A stretch of 61,681 bases of DNA from Cellulomonadaceae bacterium (GTDB lineage Bacteria > Actinomycetota > Actinomycetes > Actinomycetales > Cellulomonadaceae), in NCBI GenBank assembly GCA_031256435.1, contig JAIRQO010000088.1, forward strand, positions 1 to 61,681, in the 5' to 3' direction. The translations under genes were made by a program, and so were the position numbers. Under the pieces are notes generated by a model, which saw only the letters and a list, made by a program, of their open reading frames with translations, ran no database searches and was not told where the DNA came from. Every line of letters begins with the position of its first letter. The stretch's first letter is position 1. Below are positions 14,537 through 23,387 of the stretch, piece after piece.

Positions 14537-16330
14537 GTGATTCACCAGCCCCCGGCCAGCCACGAGTGGTGGCGGACCGCCGTGATCTACCAGGTGTATC
14601 CGCGCTCATTTTCCGATAGTAATGGGGATGGGTACGGAGACCTTCCGGGCATCACGTCTCGGCTCGATCACCTGGTGAGCCTCGGTGTAGACGCCCTGTG
14701 GCTCTCCCCGTTCTACCGCTCTCCGCAGAAGGACGGCGGCTATGACGTGAGCGACTACCGAGACGTGGACCCCCTCTTTGGGACCCTGGCGGACGCGGAC
14801 GCATTGATTGAGGCGGCTCACACCCGCGGCCTGAAGGTGATCATTGACCTAGTCCCTAACCACACCTCGGCTGATCATCCGTGGTTTGCTGCTGCTCTGG
14901 CCTCCCCGGAGGGCTCGCCGGAACGTGCTCGCTACATTTTCCGCGAGGGGCGCGGCGTGGACGGCTCTGAGCCACCCAACAACTGGACCTCCATTTTTGG
15001 TAAATCGGCGTGGACGCGCCTGGCCAACGCCGATGGCACCGGCGGCCAGTGGTATTTGCACCTGTTTGACTCGTCGCAACCGGATCTGGATTGGACTAAC
15101 CCGGAGGTGGCTACGGAACTGGAGTCCATTCTGCGGTTCTGGTTGGACCGTGGCGTGGACGGATTCCGCGTGGATGTGGCCCACGGGCTCGTCAAAGCGC
15201 CTGGTCTGCCCGATTGGGTGGGGCACGTGGAGATGGTGGGCGGCACGGCTGATGGGGCTGGGGGTCAGCCAGATGGTGCAGGGGGTCAGGCTGACAGCGA
15301 AAGCGGCACGGCTGATACGGACGCCGCGCCTTCCTCTGCCGGTCAGGCTCCTCCCGTGGACGCGCCCATGTTTGATCAAGAGGGCGTCCATGAGATTTAT
15401 CGCCAATGGCGCGCAGTTCTGGATGAATATGACGTGCCCGACGAGAATGGAGTGCCAGGTGAACGCTACAGCCGGGCCCTGGTTGCTGAAGCGTGGGTCC
15501 AGCCGGCCACGCGCATCGCCCGGTATGTGCGTGCCGACGAGATGCAGCAGGCGTTCAACTTTGAATACCTGGACACGCCGTGGGATGCCCAGGCGTACCG
15601 GGAGGTCATTGAACGCTCCTATACCGCCTTTGACGCCGTGGGCGCGCCCACCACCTGGGTGTTGTCCAACCATGACGTGATCCGGCACCCGTCTCGCTTC
15701 GGCTACCCACCCGGACATCACCGCACCAATGGCATCTACCCCACGGATCCCCAGCCTGATGAAGCGCTCGGCCTGGCCCGGGGCCGCGCTGCCACACTGT
15801 TTACGCTGGCCCTCCCCGGCTCCATGTACCTCTACAACGGCGAAGAAACGGGCCTTCCCGAGCATTCCACGTTGCCCAACGAGGTGCGCCAAGCACCGGA
15901 GTTCTTCCGGACCAACGGCGGCGAGGCGGGCCGCGACGGCTGCCGTGTTCCGCTGCCCTGGGAGGCCGCAGCGCCCGGATTCGGCTTCTCTCCCTCGGGA
16001 CGCACCTGGTTGCCCCAGCCGGAATCCTGGGCCGCCTACGCCGTGGACGCCCAACGGGATGTCCCCGGTTCCACCCTGGAGATGTACCGCAGCGCGTTGC
16101 GACTGCGGCGCGAACATGCCCTCGGTGAGGGAAGCCTGCAATGGGTGGACGGCCTCCCTGACGGGGTACTGGCCTTCCGGGTCTGCGGCGCTGGGGACCC
16201 GGTGATCGTTCTGGCAAACCTTGGCGCGGACCCCGTAGGCTTACCGGAAGGAACCCGCGTTGTGCTGGCGTCCTGTGACCTGGTTCCCGGGGACACGCTG
16301 CCCCCCAACGCGGCGATGTGGCTCGCATGA
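14537..16330 (+). CDS. alpha-glucosidase, GH13 family
   Basis: About 597 residues from the GTG at 14537 (GGAG 9 nt upstream; an earlier GTG at 14522 is possible). It begins WWRTAVIYQVYPRSFSDSNG. GH13 motifs in order: IDLVPNHTS, then GVDGFRVDVAHGL (nucleophile Asp), ALVAEAWV (acid Glu) and VLSNHDVIRH (stabilising Asp). It cleaves alpha-linked glucose from oligosaccharides in the cytoplasm. A Gly/Ala/Asp-rich insertion (about residues 232-274) sits in the catalytic domain after the nucleophile. Its stop overlaps the next start (ATGA). Confidence 0.93.
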   Translation: MIHQPPASHEWWRTAVIYQVYPRSFSDSNGDGYGDLPGITSRLDHLVSLGVDALWLSPFYRSPQKDGGYDVSDYRDVDPLFGTLADADALIEAAHTRGLKVIIDLVPNHTSADHPWFAAALASPEGSPERARYIFREGRGVDGSEPPNNWTSIFGKSAWTRLANADGTGGQWYLHLFDSSQPDLDWTNPEVATELESILRFWLDRGVDGFRVDVAHGLVKAPGLPDWVGHVEMVGGTADGAGGQPDGAGGQADSESGTADTDAAPSSAGQAPPVDAPMFDQEGVHEIYRQWRAVLDEYDVPDENGVPGERYSRALVAEAWVQPATRIARYVRADEMQQAFNFEYLDTPWDAQAYREVIERSYTAFDAVGAPTTWVLSNHDVIRHPSRFGYPPGHHRTNGIYPTDPQPDEALGLARGRAATLFTLALPGSMYLYNGEETGLPEHSTLPNEVRQAPEFFRTNGGEAGRDGCRVPLPWEAAAPGFGFSPSGRTWLPQPESWAAYAVDAQRDVPGSTLEMYRSALRLRREHALGEGSLQWVDGLPDGVLAFRVCGAGDPVIVLANLGADPVGLPEGTRVVLASCDLVPGDTLPPNAAMWLA

Positions 16331-17205
16331 CCGCGCTGCAGGTAGAACCGCGCGGAACGCTCCTTGCCGTGCATGCCCATCCCGACGACGAAACTCTCTG
16401 GACGGGAGCCCTCTTGGCAACCTGGGCCGTGGCGGGGCAACCCGTGTGGGTGGTGACCTGTACCGGAGGTGAACGCGGCGAAGTCCTGGCGCTCACCGGA
16501 ACGGCCTCGGAAGGAATGGAGCGCCTTGAGGGTGACGGGCCAGCCCTGGCAGCGTGGCGGGCGGAGGAATTGCGCGGTGCCTTGGTGGCACTGGCCGGAG
16601 GCTCTGGCAGCGGCAGTGCTGACGCTGGGGATCAGCAGGGTGATGCTGCCGCTGGGGATCAGCGGGGCGGCGATCCCGCCGGGGACCAGCAGGGCTGCGA
16701 TGCCAGCGAGGATGAGGCTGGTAGGTCTCACCCCGGTACCGCGATTCAGCATCGCTTCTTGGGGTACGAGGACTCCGGCATGACCTGGATTTCCCCGGGG
16801 GTTGCCGGACCTGACCCGTCGGTGACCAGCGGATTTGCTAATATCCCGCTGAGCGAAGCGGCGAGTGCGCTGGCTCGTATCATCACCGAGATTCAACCCA
16901 CCGTTGTGGTGACGTATGACAACCACGGGGGCTACGGTCACCCGGACCACGTCCGCGCCCATGACGCCACGCTCGCCGCAGTGGAGTTGGTGGCAGACCG
17001 TCCCGAGGTGTGGACAGCCATGACCGCTGAATCCGAGGGTGAGGGTGATAGGTGGGTAGACGTTGCTCCGGTGCTGGACAGGGTCATGGCGGCCATGCGC
17101 TGCCACGCCACGCAGATTCAGGGGATCACCGCGGAGAGTTTTGCCCTCTCCAACCACGTGGTGCAACCGATTCCGGCGCAGGAACGGTATTGCGTGGTGC
17201 CCTAG
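16327..17205 (+). CDS. LmbE/PIG-L deacetylase, MshB-like
   Basis: 292 residues. Zinc motif AHPDDE is near the N-terminus and GHPDHVRAHD in the C-terminal half. The family removes acetyl groups from GlcNAc-linked substrates. Length and motifs resemble MshB of mycothiol synthesis, but Mca-type or other N-acetylglucosamine deacetylases are alternatives. A low-complexity insertion of Gly, Asp and Gln (about residues 91-138) interrupts the fold. It overlaps the alpha-glucosidase by 4 nt and its TAG shares the CTAG with the convergent pullulanase stop. Confidence 0.8.
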   Translation: MTALQVEPRGTLLAVHAHPDDETLWTGALLATWAVAGQPVWVVTCTGGERGEVLALTGTASEGMERLEGDGPALAAWRAEELRGALVALAGGSGSGSADAGDQQGDAAAGDQRGGDPAGDQQGCDASEDEAGRSHPGTAIQHRFLGYEDSGMTWISPGVAGPDPSVTSGFANIPLSEAASALARIITEIQPTVVVTYDNHGGYGHPDHVRAHDATLAAVELVADRPEVWTAMTAESEGEGDRWVDVAPVLDRVMAAMRCHATQIQGITAESFALSNHVVQPIPAQERYCVVP

Positions 17206-19961
17206 TGGGGCTCCCGTTCCACCAGCACGGCCACCGTCCGTGCGGGGACGCGTGCCGTACCACCATGGGCTGACCAGGTTGTTTGGCGCACAATATCGTC
17301 GTACCCATGGACCTGCACGGCAGATAACCCAAAGACCCTCGCGGACAGGCTGGGGACCGTTTGGGTCACGGGCCACGGTGAGGCGTTGACCACCATGAGG
17401 ACGGCGGGCGTGCCCTCAATGAGCATGGTGATGACTCCCGGGGTAGCCCCCGGGCCTGCCACGGGGAACGTCACGCGCTCGCGAATCGCGGTACTGGAGC
17501 CGAGCCTCAGTTGCGGGAGCGAAGACCTCAGCCGCAGCACATCCAGCGCTTGCTGGTACGCCGCAGCGATGTCCTCTGGGGCGGGTTTGAGCGTAGGGTT
17601 GGCCAGGAGTTCCCGCTGGTATTGCCACCTGGCGCTGTTCTCCGTGGATGGCGGTAGGCCGCGACCAAACCCGTTGTCCTGCTGGGAGAAGTCCAGGAAG
17701 TTGAACCAATCACCGGAATCAAACGAGTTGCGATCCAGGGATTTGGACCTCAACAACTCGGTACCCGCGTGCCAGAATCCTGGAGTTTGAGCCAGCGCCA
17801 CCAGCGCGAGCATCAGGGTGTTGATGCGCACGCGATCCTCCATGGTGGTGTCCACCGGGAGTTTGAGAATTCCCTGGTCAAAGAGGGTTTCATTGTCATG
17901 AGCGTCCACGTAACTCATGACATCACTCGGTTCATCGGCGTATCCGGCTTGGCGAACGTCCCTCCCTGGCCGTGTCACGCGGTCCGTGCAGGGCACCGGG
18001 AAGTCACGCAGGTTCCCCGCGAGCCCCAGCATCACCACATCCGTGAGTTCGGCGAGGTTGTGGTGGTCATCCCAGCCGCCGTCATGCACGGGACTCCACG
18101 GAACGCCTTCCACCACGGGACGCCAGTTGGGAGTGGTGGCCAGTCCCGTTCCATACCCTTGCTGGAACACCGAATGTCCGTCCGTGGGATTGCCCCCCAG
18201 TACGGCATCACGCAAGCGATCCGAGAACGTGGCAATCTCGGTTCCGCCCAGGTTGCCCTGCGTGGCCTGCTCAAAGAGTGCGTTACCCGCCACTTCGCCA
18301 AAGTTCCAGCCCTCGCCGTAAAGGTACACGCGTGTGCCGTCCACCCCGTCATTGTCCACCGTGAGAATGTTCAAGGCGGCCCGGACGTCCAGCATGTTCT
18401 GCTTGGTGTGATGGCCCATCAGGTCAAATCGGAACCCGTCAACGTGATAGTTCTTCACCCAATGCACCACGCAATCCACCATCATCTTGCCTGCCATCAC
18501 ATGCTCGGTGGCGGTGTTAGCGCAGCAGGTGGAATCAAACACTGCTGCCGAATCGCGGCATTGGCGGTGATAGTATCCCGGCACAATGCGGTCCAGAACG
18601 GAGCGGGGATCCTGCCCAGACGCCGAGGTGTGGTTGAACACCTGGTCCAAAATGACCCGCAGACCCATCCCGTGGAGCGCCGCCACCATGGTGCGGAACT
18701 GTGCGGTGCGCGGTCCCCCCTCGGCGTTGGTGGTGTAGGAACCTTCCGGGACAAACCATTGCAGCGGGTCATAACCCCAGTTGAAGGCATCAAAGGCCCG
18801 CACCGCATGAATGCGAGCTTGCTGATGCGGCGAATCTGCCGGGAGGGACTGGAGTTCCGGGGGCTCCGATTGCTCCCCGCGTGACGGAATGGAGGCAATG
18901 GAGTACGTGGGCAGCAGGTGCACAGAGGTCACCCCGGCCTCGCTGAGGGCTCTCAGGTGGGACGTTCCCCTGCTGGTATCTTCTCCAAAAGCCAGGTAGG
19001 TACCGCGCTTCTCAGCGGGCACGGTGGCGTCATCGCGAGAGAAATCCCGCACATGCAACTCATAGACCATCTGATCCACGGCTCTGATGGGTTCTGGGGT
19101 GACTGTGGTACGCCAGGAATCCGGCGTCCACGGGGGGCTTGTCATATCGACGACGATGGAGTGGGTGGCATAGGTGTTCAGTCCGGTTCCGTAGGGGTCC
19201 AGAACGATATTCGTCTCGATGCGCCGAGTGCTGGGGGCGTACACCTGCACTTCATACTGGTAGCGGAGATCAGCGGCGTTGCCGATGGCCTCGGTGACCC
19301 ACGAGCCGTCCTGTTCCCGCTTAGTGGGGATACGGAGGGGTTCGTTGGAAAGGCTCTCGTGTTCCGGCCACGCCAGGACGGTGACGCACTGCGCCGTGGG
19401 CGCCCACACGGCCAGGGTTGCTGCTCCCTGCGCGTCCAGCACCGGGCCGAAGGTTCTCTGACGGGCTTGTGGCGCGTACACATCGTCGAGCACGCCGGGT
19501 ATTTGGACGGCGGTGGCGGGGCCGTTCTCCAAGCCCACCACGAGTTGGCCGGTGATGACGGAATCGACGGTTTGGCTGGTCATGGCAGCCTCGCCGCTGG
19601 CGAAGGTCATGGGCTGGAAGCCTGTCAGGGCGGGGAACTGTGCTGTAACGTCGGCAGGAATGTCCGCGAGTGGTTGAAGGCGGTAGCCCGTGGTGTCCGA
19701 TGGGATCACGCATTGGTGGTGGTTGAACTGAATCCCGGCGTTCGGAGCGCTCCACAGATGCCACGGTCCGGTTGAGGTTTGCGGAGTGGGCTCCGGTGAT
19801 GTGGGGTCTAGTTGCGTGGATGTTGGGGGGGTGCGATGCTGCGCCTCGTCAAACAGCGTCTTGCTCAAGAGGATCAGGTCAGCGCGGACCCAATGCGCCG
19901 CAGCGGAACCGGGTGCAGCAACGGAGCCGCGCGCGGGCGTATCTAATCCCTGACCTGCCAT
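17202..19961 (-). CDS. pulA: pullulanase-type alpha-1,6-glucosidase
   Basis: About 919 residues from the ATG at 19961. N-terminal carbohydrate-binding and CBM48-type parts (FGPVLDAQGAATLAVWAPTA) precede the GH13 barrel. Catalytic motifs: VDGFRFDLMGHH (nucleophile), VYLYGEGWNFGEV (acid), SYVDAHDNETLFDQ. It debranches pullulan, starch or glycogen. No export signal is obvious, so it may act on imported or stored glucan. Together with the GH13 glucosidase and binding protein it forms an alpha-glucan cluster. Confidence 0.92.
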   Translation of the reverse strand: MAGQGLDTPARGSVAAPGSAAAHWVRADLILLSKTLFDEAQHRTPPTSTQLDPTSPEPTPQTSTGPWHLWSAPNAGIQFNHHQCVIPSDTTGYRLQPLADIPADVTAQFPALTGFQPMTFASGEAAMTSQTVDSVITGQLVVGLENGPATAVQIPGVLDDVYAPQARQRTFGPVLDAQGAATLAVWAPTAQCVTVLAWPEHESLSNEPLRIPTKREQDGSWVTEAIGNAADLRYQYEVQVYAPSTRRIETNIVLDPYGTGLNTYATHSIVVDMTSPPWTPDSWRTTVTPEPIRAVDQMVYELHVRDFSRDDATVPAEKRGTYLAFGEDTSRGTSHLRALSEAGVTSVHLLPTYSIASIPSRGEQSEPPELQSLPADSPHQQARIHAVRAFDAFNWGYDPLQWFVPEGSYTTNAEGGPRTAQFRTMVAALHGMGLRVILDQVFNHTSASGQDPRSVLDRIVPGYYHRQCRDSAAVFDSTCCANTATEHVMAGKMMVDCVVHWVKNYHVDGFRFDLMGHHTKQNMLDVRAALNILTVDNDGVDGTRVYLYGEGWNFGEVAGNALFEQATQGNLGGTEIATFSDRLRDAVLGGNPTDGHSVFQQGYGTGLATTPNWRPVVEGVPWSPVHDGGWDDHHNLAELTDVVMLGLAGNLRDFPVPCTDRVTRPGRDVRQAGYADEPSDVMSYVDAHDNETLFDQGILKLPVDTTMEDRVRINTLMLALVALAQTPGFWHAGTELLRSKSLDRNSFDSGDWFNFLDFSQQDNGFGRGLPPSTENSARWQYQRELLANPTLKPAPEDIAAAYQQALDVLRLRSSLPQLRLGSSTAIRERVTFPVAGPGATPGVITMLIEGTPAVLMVVNASPWPVTQTVPSLSARVFGLSAVQVHGYDDIVRQTTWSAHGGTARVPARTVAVLVEREPH

Positions 19962-20118
19962 GACACTAGTGTGACGGGTAGGCGGGGCCTCGCACCTCCA
20001 GGCGCGCCGCGCTCCCCGAGGCCATAGCAGGATTGTAATCATTACCGTGACCAGTGCTGGATCATGGCAGCGTTCATGGCAACCACCCCACCTCCAGAAA
20101 CCCCGTCCGTATCCGGGA

Positions 20119-20178
20119 GACCCGGTGTTTTCCTGAGAGACCTAGTGTTGACCTGAGCGACCCAGTGTTTATCCACCG
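20119..20178. repeat. three tandem 20-nt units
   Basis: Units start at 20119, 20139 and 20159 with GACC-x-x-GTGTT followed by CCTGAG between them. The last unit covers the dusB stop codon. Period exactly 20. Confidence 0.7.
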
Positions 20179-21440
20179 TCCACGGAAAGTTCCGCTTCGC
20201 GGAGTTTCTCCTCCCACTCTGGCGTGAGATCCCGGGAATCCAACCAGCCATACGGCAGGTGCGGCGGCTTAGGTGAACCCGCTCTGCCACGCGGGCCATC
20301 GGCGGCCTCAGGATACGGAGCATCCCCTAGCGCGTCGAGGCGCTCCCGCAACTCCTCCAACGTGCTCACGAGTGCGAGTTCTCGGCGTTTCTCGCCGCCC
20401 ACAGGAAATCCGCGAAGGTACCACGCGATGTGTTTCCGCAGGTCACGCATACCCCGCAGTTCCGCGCTCTGCGGAGTCCGGGTGGTTGCGCTTGCCTCGA
20501 GAGCGCCCAACTCTAGGCCCCGGTCTGGTTCGTGTTCTGGGTCCGGTTCAGATGTAGACCGGAAGTGCTCAATCATGAGTTCCCCGTGCCGGTAAATAGT
20601 CTGTGCCACCTGGGCGAGCGTGGGCTGAACTCGAACCGTGGTGCCGTGGAAGGCGGCGGCCAAGTCGGCAAAGAGCCACGGACGGCCTTGGCACCCTCGT
20701 CCAATGACCACACCGTCACAGCCCGTTTCAGCCACCATGCGCAGGGCGTCTTCAGCACACCAGATGTCGCCATTGCCGAGGACCGGAATGGAGGTCACTG
20801 CCTCCTTGAGCCTGGCAATGTAGCTCCAGTCTGCGAATCCCGAATACCGTTGGTCCACGGTGCGCGCGTGCAGGGTGATGGCGGCCACCCCCTCGGCTTC
20901 CGCTATCCGGCCTGCATCCAGATACGTGTGGTGAGAATCATCAATCCCAATGCGTGTCTTGATGGTGACCGGGATGCCGTAAGGTTCGGCAGCGGTGACG
21001 GCTGCCCTCACAATGCGCGTGAACAGTTCCGTTTTCCAGGGAAGCGCCCCTCCCCCACCTCTGCGCGTGACTTTGGGTACGGGGCACCCAAAGTTGAGGT
21101 CCACGTGGTCAGCCCTGTTCTCCTCGCAGATGATCTGCACCGCGCGTCCAACCGTGGCCGGATCCACGCCGTACACCTGGGCGGAGCGCGGAATCTCATC
21201 CGCGTCAAAAGTCACAATGCGCACCGCTGTGGGGTTGCGTTCCACCAGGGATCTACTGGTGACCATCTCAGCAACATACAAACCTGGATCAAACCCCGTG
21301 GAGGCGGCCGCCTCCCGGCACAAGCGGCGGAATGCCGCATTAGTCACGCCCGCCATCGGAGCCAACACCACCGGAGTGTTAATAGTCAAGGGCCCAATGC
21401 GCAGCGGACCAGCGCTTGGCAGACATGAATCTGTTGTCAT
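20169..21440 (-). CDS. dusB: tRNA-dihydrouridine synthase
   Basis: 423 residues from the ATG at 21440. It begins LRIGPLTINTPVVLAPMAGVT, with HVDLNFGCPVPKV (catalytic Cys) and TIKTRIGIDD, then SIPVLGNGDIW for FMN phosphate binding. It reduces uridine to dihydrouridine in tRNA D loops. The position between glyS and dgt fits actinobacterial order. The C-terminal third is longer than average, with a charged insertion (SEPDPEHEPDRGLELG). Confidence 0.93.
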   Translation of the reverse strand: MTTDSCLPSAGPLRIGPLTINTPVVLAPMAGVTNAAFRRLCREAAASTGFDPGLYVAEMVTSRSLVERNPTAVRIVTFDADEIPRSAQVYGVDPATVGRAVQIICEENRADHVDLNFGCPVPKVTRRGGGGALPWKTELFTRIVRAAVTAAEPYGIPVTIKTRIGIDDSHHTYLDAGRIAEAEGVAAITLHARTVDQRYSGFADWSYIARLKEAVTSIPVLGNGDIWCAEDALRMVAETGCDGVVIGRGCQGRPWLFADLAAAFHGTTVRVQPTLAQVAQTIYRHGELMIEHFRSTSEPDPEHEPDRGLELGALEASATTRTPQSAELRGMRDLRKHIAWYLRGFPVGGEKRRELALVSTLEELRERLDALGDAPYPEAADGPRGRAGSPKPPHLPYGWLDSRDLTPEWEEKLREAELSVDGG

Positions 21441-21556
21441 CACCCCAGTATCCCACCCCACTATCCACTGACGCGACGACCCGGCAGTCTCTGCACCCAG
21501 CATACCCGCCACGCCCAGCACACCCGCCTCCCAGCGTCCAGCATTCAGGAAAGGCA

Positions 21557-21593
21557 ACAAGGCCCCCAACCGCATTGCGACTGGGGGCCTTGT
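21557..21593 (-). terminator. terminator of the sugar importer operon
   Basis: A perfect 12-bp stem, ACAAGGCCCCCA (21557-21568) and TGGGGGCCTTGT (21582-21593), follows the last permease gene by 21 nt. On the minus strand it is followed by TGCCTTTCC. Confidence 0.85.
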
Positions 21594-21613
21594 CGTCGAA
21601 GGAGAGTGAGGGA

Positions 21614-22444
21614 TCAACCCTTCACGGCACCTGCCGTGACACCCTTGATGATGTGCTTTTGACCCCACAGGTAGAAGGCGATGATCGGGATGATCGCCAG
21701 TACCAGCATGGCCATGAAGCCACCACGGTTGACCTGTCCGTAGGCTCCCACCATCGCGCCTTGGATGACCACGGGGATGGTCTTGACGTTGATGATGTAG
21801 GGCAGCAGGAAGTCATTCCATACCCACATGGCGTTGAGCACGGCAATGGTGATAGCCGTGGGCTTCAACACCGGGAAAATCACCTGGAAGAACACGCGCC
21901 AAGCGGAGGCGCCGTCAATCATGGCCGCTTCTTCCAACTCAATGGGAATGGCCCGGATGAACCCGGTGAACATGAACACGGAGAGTCCGGCACCAAACCC
22001 CAGGTAGAGCAAGATGATGCCTACGCTGTTGGCTATTCCTGCCCATGTTGCTGTGGCTGGCATGGTTTTCTGCACCATCTGGAACGGCACAATCATCGAG
22101 AAGATGAACATGTAATACAGCACCGAGGTGTACCAGGTTTTGACGCGCACAATGTACCAAGCGCACATGGAGCAGAAGAGCACAATGACCACCACGGACA
22201 CAATGGTGATGAAGAAGGACAAGCCGATAGCCTGGAAGAACCCGGCGCCCTGGATGGACGTGGAATAGTTCTGGATTCCCTTGAACGTGTCAGCGTTGGG
22301 CAGTGAGAACGGGGAGGTGTTGATCCCGGCTTCGTTCTTGAAGGAGTTCATCAAGATGAAGAGCAACGGGAAGATCCAGAAAATGGATACGAGGGTCAGA
22401 CCAATACCTGCAATGATCTTGAAGTGCTTGGATACCTTATCCAT
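21614..22444 (-). CDS. carbohydrate ABC transporter permease, MalG type
   Basis: 276 residues, six predicted membrane helices. The permease EAA loop is ELEEAAMIDGASAWRVFFQV, which docks to the ATPase. The start shares one nucleotide with the upstream permease stop (TGATG). It is the last gene of the SBP-permease-permease operon; the ATPase is missing and is probably a shared MsiK-type protein encoded elsewhere. Confidence 0.93.
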   Translation of the reverse strand: MDKVSKHFKIIAGIGLTLVSIFWIFPLLFILMNSFKNEAGINTSPFSLPNADTFKGIQNYSTSIQGAGFFQAIGLSFFITIVSVVVIVLFCSMCAWYIVRVKTWYTSVLYYMFIFSMIVPFQMVQKTMPATATWAGIANSVGIILLYLGFGAGLSVFMFTGFIRAIPIELEEAAMIDGASAWRVFFQVIFPVLKPTAITIAVLNAMWVWNDFLLPYIINVKTIPVVIQGAMVGAYGQVNRGGFMAMLVLAIIPIIAFYLWGQKHIIKGVTAGAVKG

Positions 22445-23316
22445 CAGCCATCAACCTCCTGTGACCGAGTAGCGCGAAGCTGAATGAATGAGATGAGAGC
22501 CACCAGGATGAAGAAGATCACCGCTTTAGCCTGGCCCACACTCTGCGTGGGAGCGTTCTCAAAATCACGGAAGATGTTGAGCGCCAACATCTCAGTATTG
22601 TCTCCTGGGGCACCACCCGTCAGCGAGAGGTTCTGATCAAACAACTTGAAGCAGTTGGCCAACGTGAGGAACACACAGATGGTGATGGAGGACGCCACCA
22701 TGGGCAGTGTCACCTTGGTCAGCTTGACCCACCATCCTGCACCATCAATGGCAGCCGCTTCCACCACTTCACCCGGGATGTTCTGGATTCCGGCAATGTA
22801 GATGATCATCATGTACCCAATCATCTGCCAGTTGATCACAATCACCAGGCCGATGAATCCGTACGTGGCGCTGTAGGTGATGTCACGCCCCACGGTCCAT
22901 TGCAGGATAGCGTTGAGAATGTTCTGCCACACAAAACCGAGAACAATTCCACCAATGAGGTTCGGAATGAAGAACACGGCGCGGTAGATGTTGCGGCCCG
23001 CAATCGCCTTGGTGAGCAGCATAGCCAGCGTGAAGGCAATCACGTTGACCAGGATCACCGATACCACGGTGAACAGAGCCGTGAACACAAAGGCGTGGAG
23101 GAAACTGCCGTCCTGCAAGGCAGCCTTGTAGTTGTCCAAACCCACCCAATGCATGTTTTGGAAGGTCCTGCTATCAAGCCGGAAAACACGCGGGAACTTG
23201 TTGAAGGACATGTAGAAGCCGAGGATAAACGGTATCCCAAAGGCAAGAATGAACGCGGCGGTGGTGGGCAACGCGAACAGTGGGAACCACTTTTCCAGTG
23301 CCTTAGATACTCGCAT
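22444..23316 (-). CDS. carbohydrate ABC transporter permease, MalF type
   Basis: 290 residues, six membrane helices, EAA loop VVEAAAIDGAGWWVKLTKVT. It pairs with the MalG-type subunit to form the membrane channel. It follows the binding protein gene by 71 nt. Confidence 0.93.
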   Translation of the reverse strand: MRVSKALEKWFPLFALPTTAAFILAFGIPFILGFYMSFNKFPRVFRLDSRTFQNMHWVGLDNYKAALQDGSFLHAFVFTALFTVVSVILVNVIAFTLAMLLTKAIAGRNIYRAVFFIPNLIGGIVLGFVWQNILNAILQWTVGRDITYSATYGFIGLVIVINWQMIGYMMIIYIAGIQNIPGEVVEAAAIDGAGWWVKLTKVTLPMVASSITICVFLTLANCFKLFDQNLSLTGGAPGDNTEMLALNIFRDFENAPTQSVGQAKAVIFFILVALISFIQLRATRSQEVDG

Positions 23317-23387
23317 AGAAACTCCTTAGATAGCGCCGTGTGGCCCGCCCACGCACGGTGGCGTGGACGGGCCCAGCGGCAGTGTGA

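Noticed and set aside
14849-17376. Long minus-strand frames opposite the GH13 glucosidase and the deacetylase
   Set aside because: High-GC shadow frames; the plus strand carries all catalytic motifs of both enzymes.
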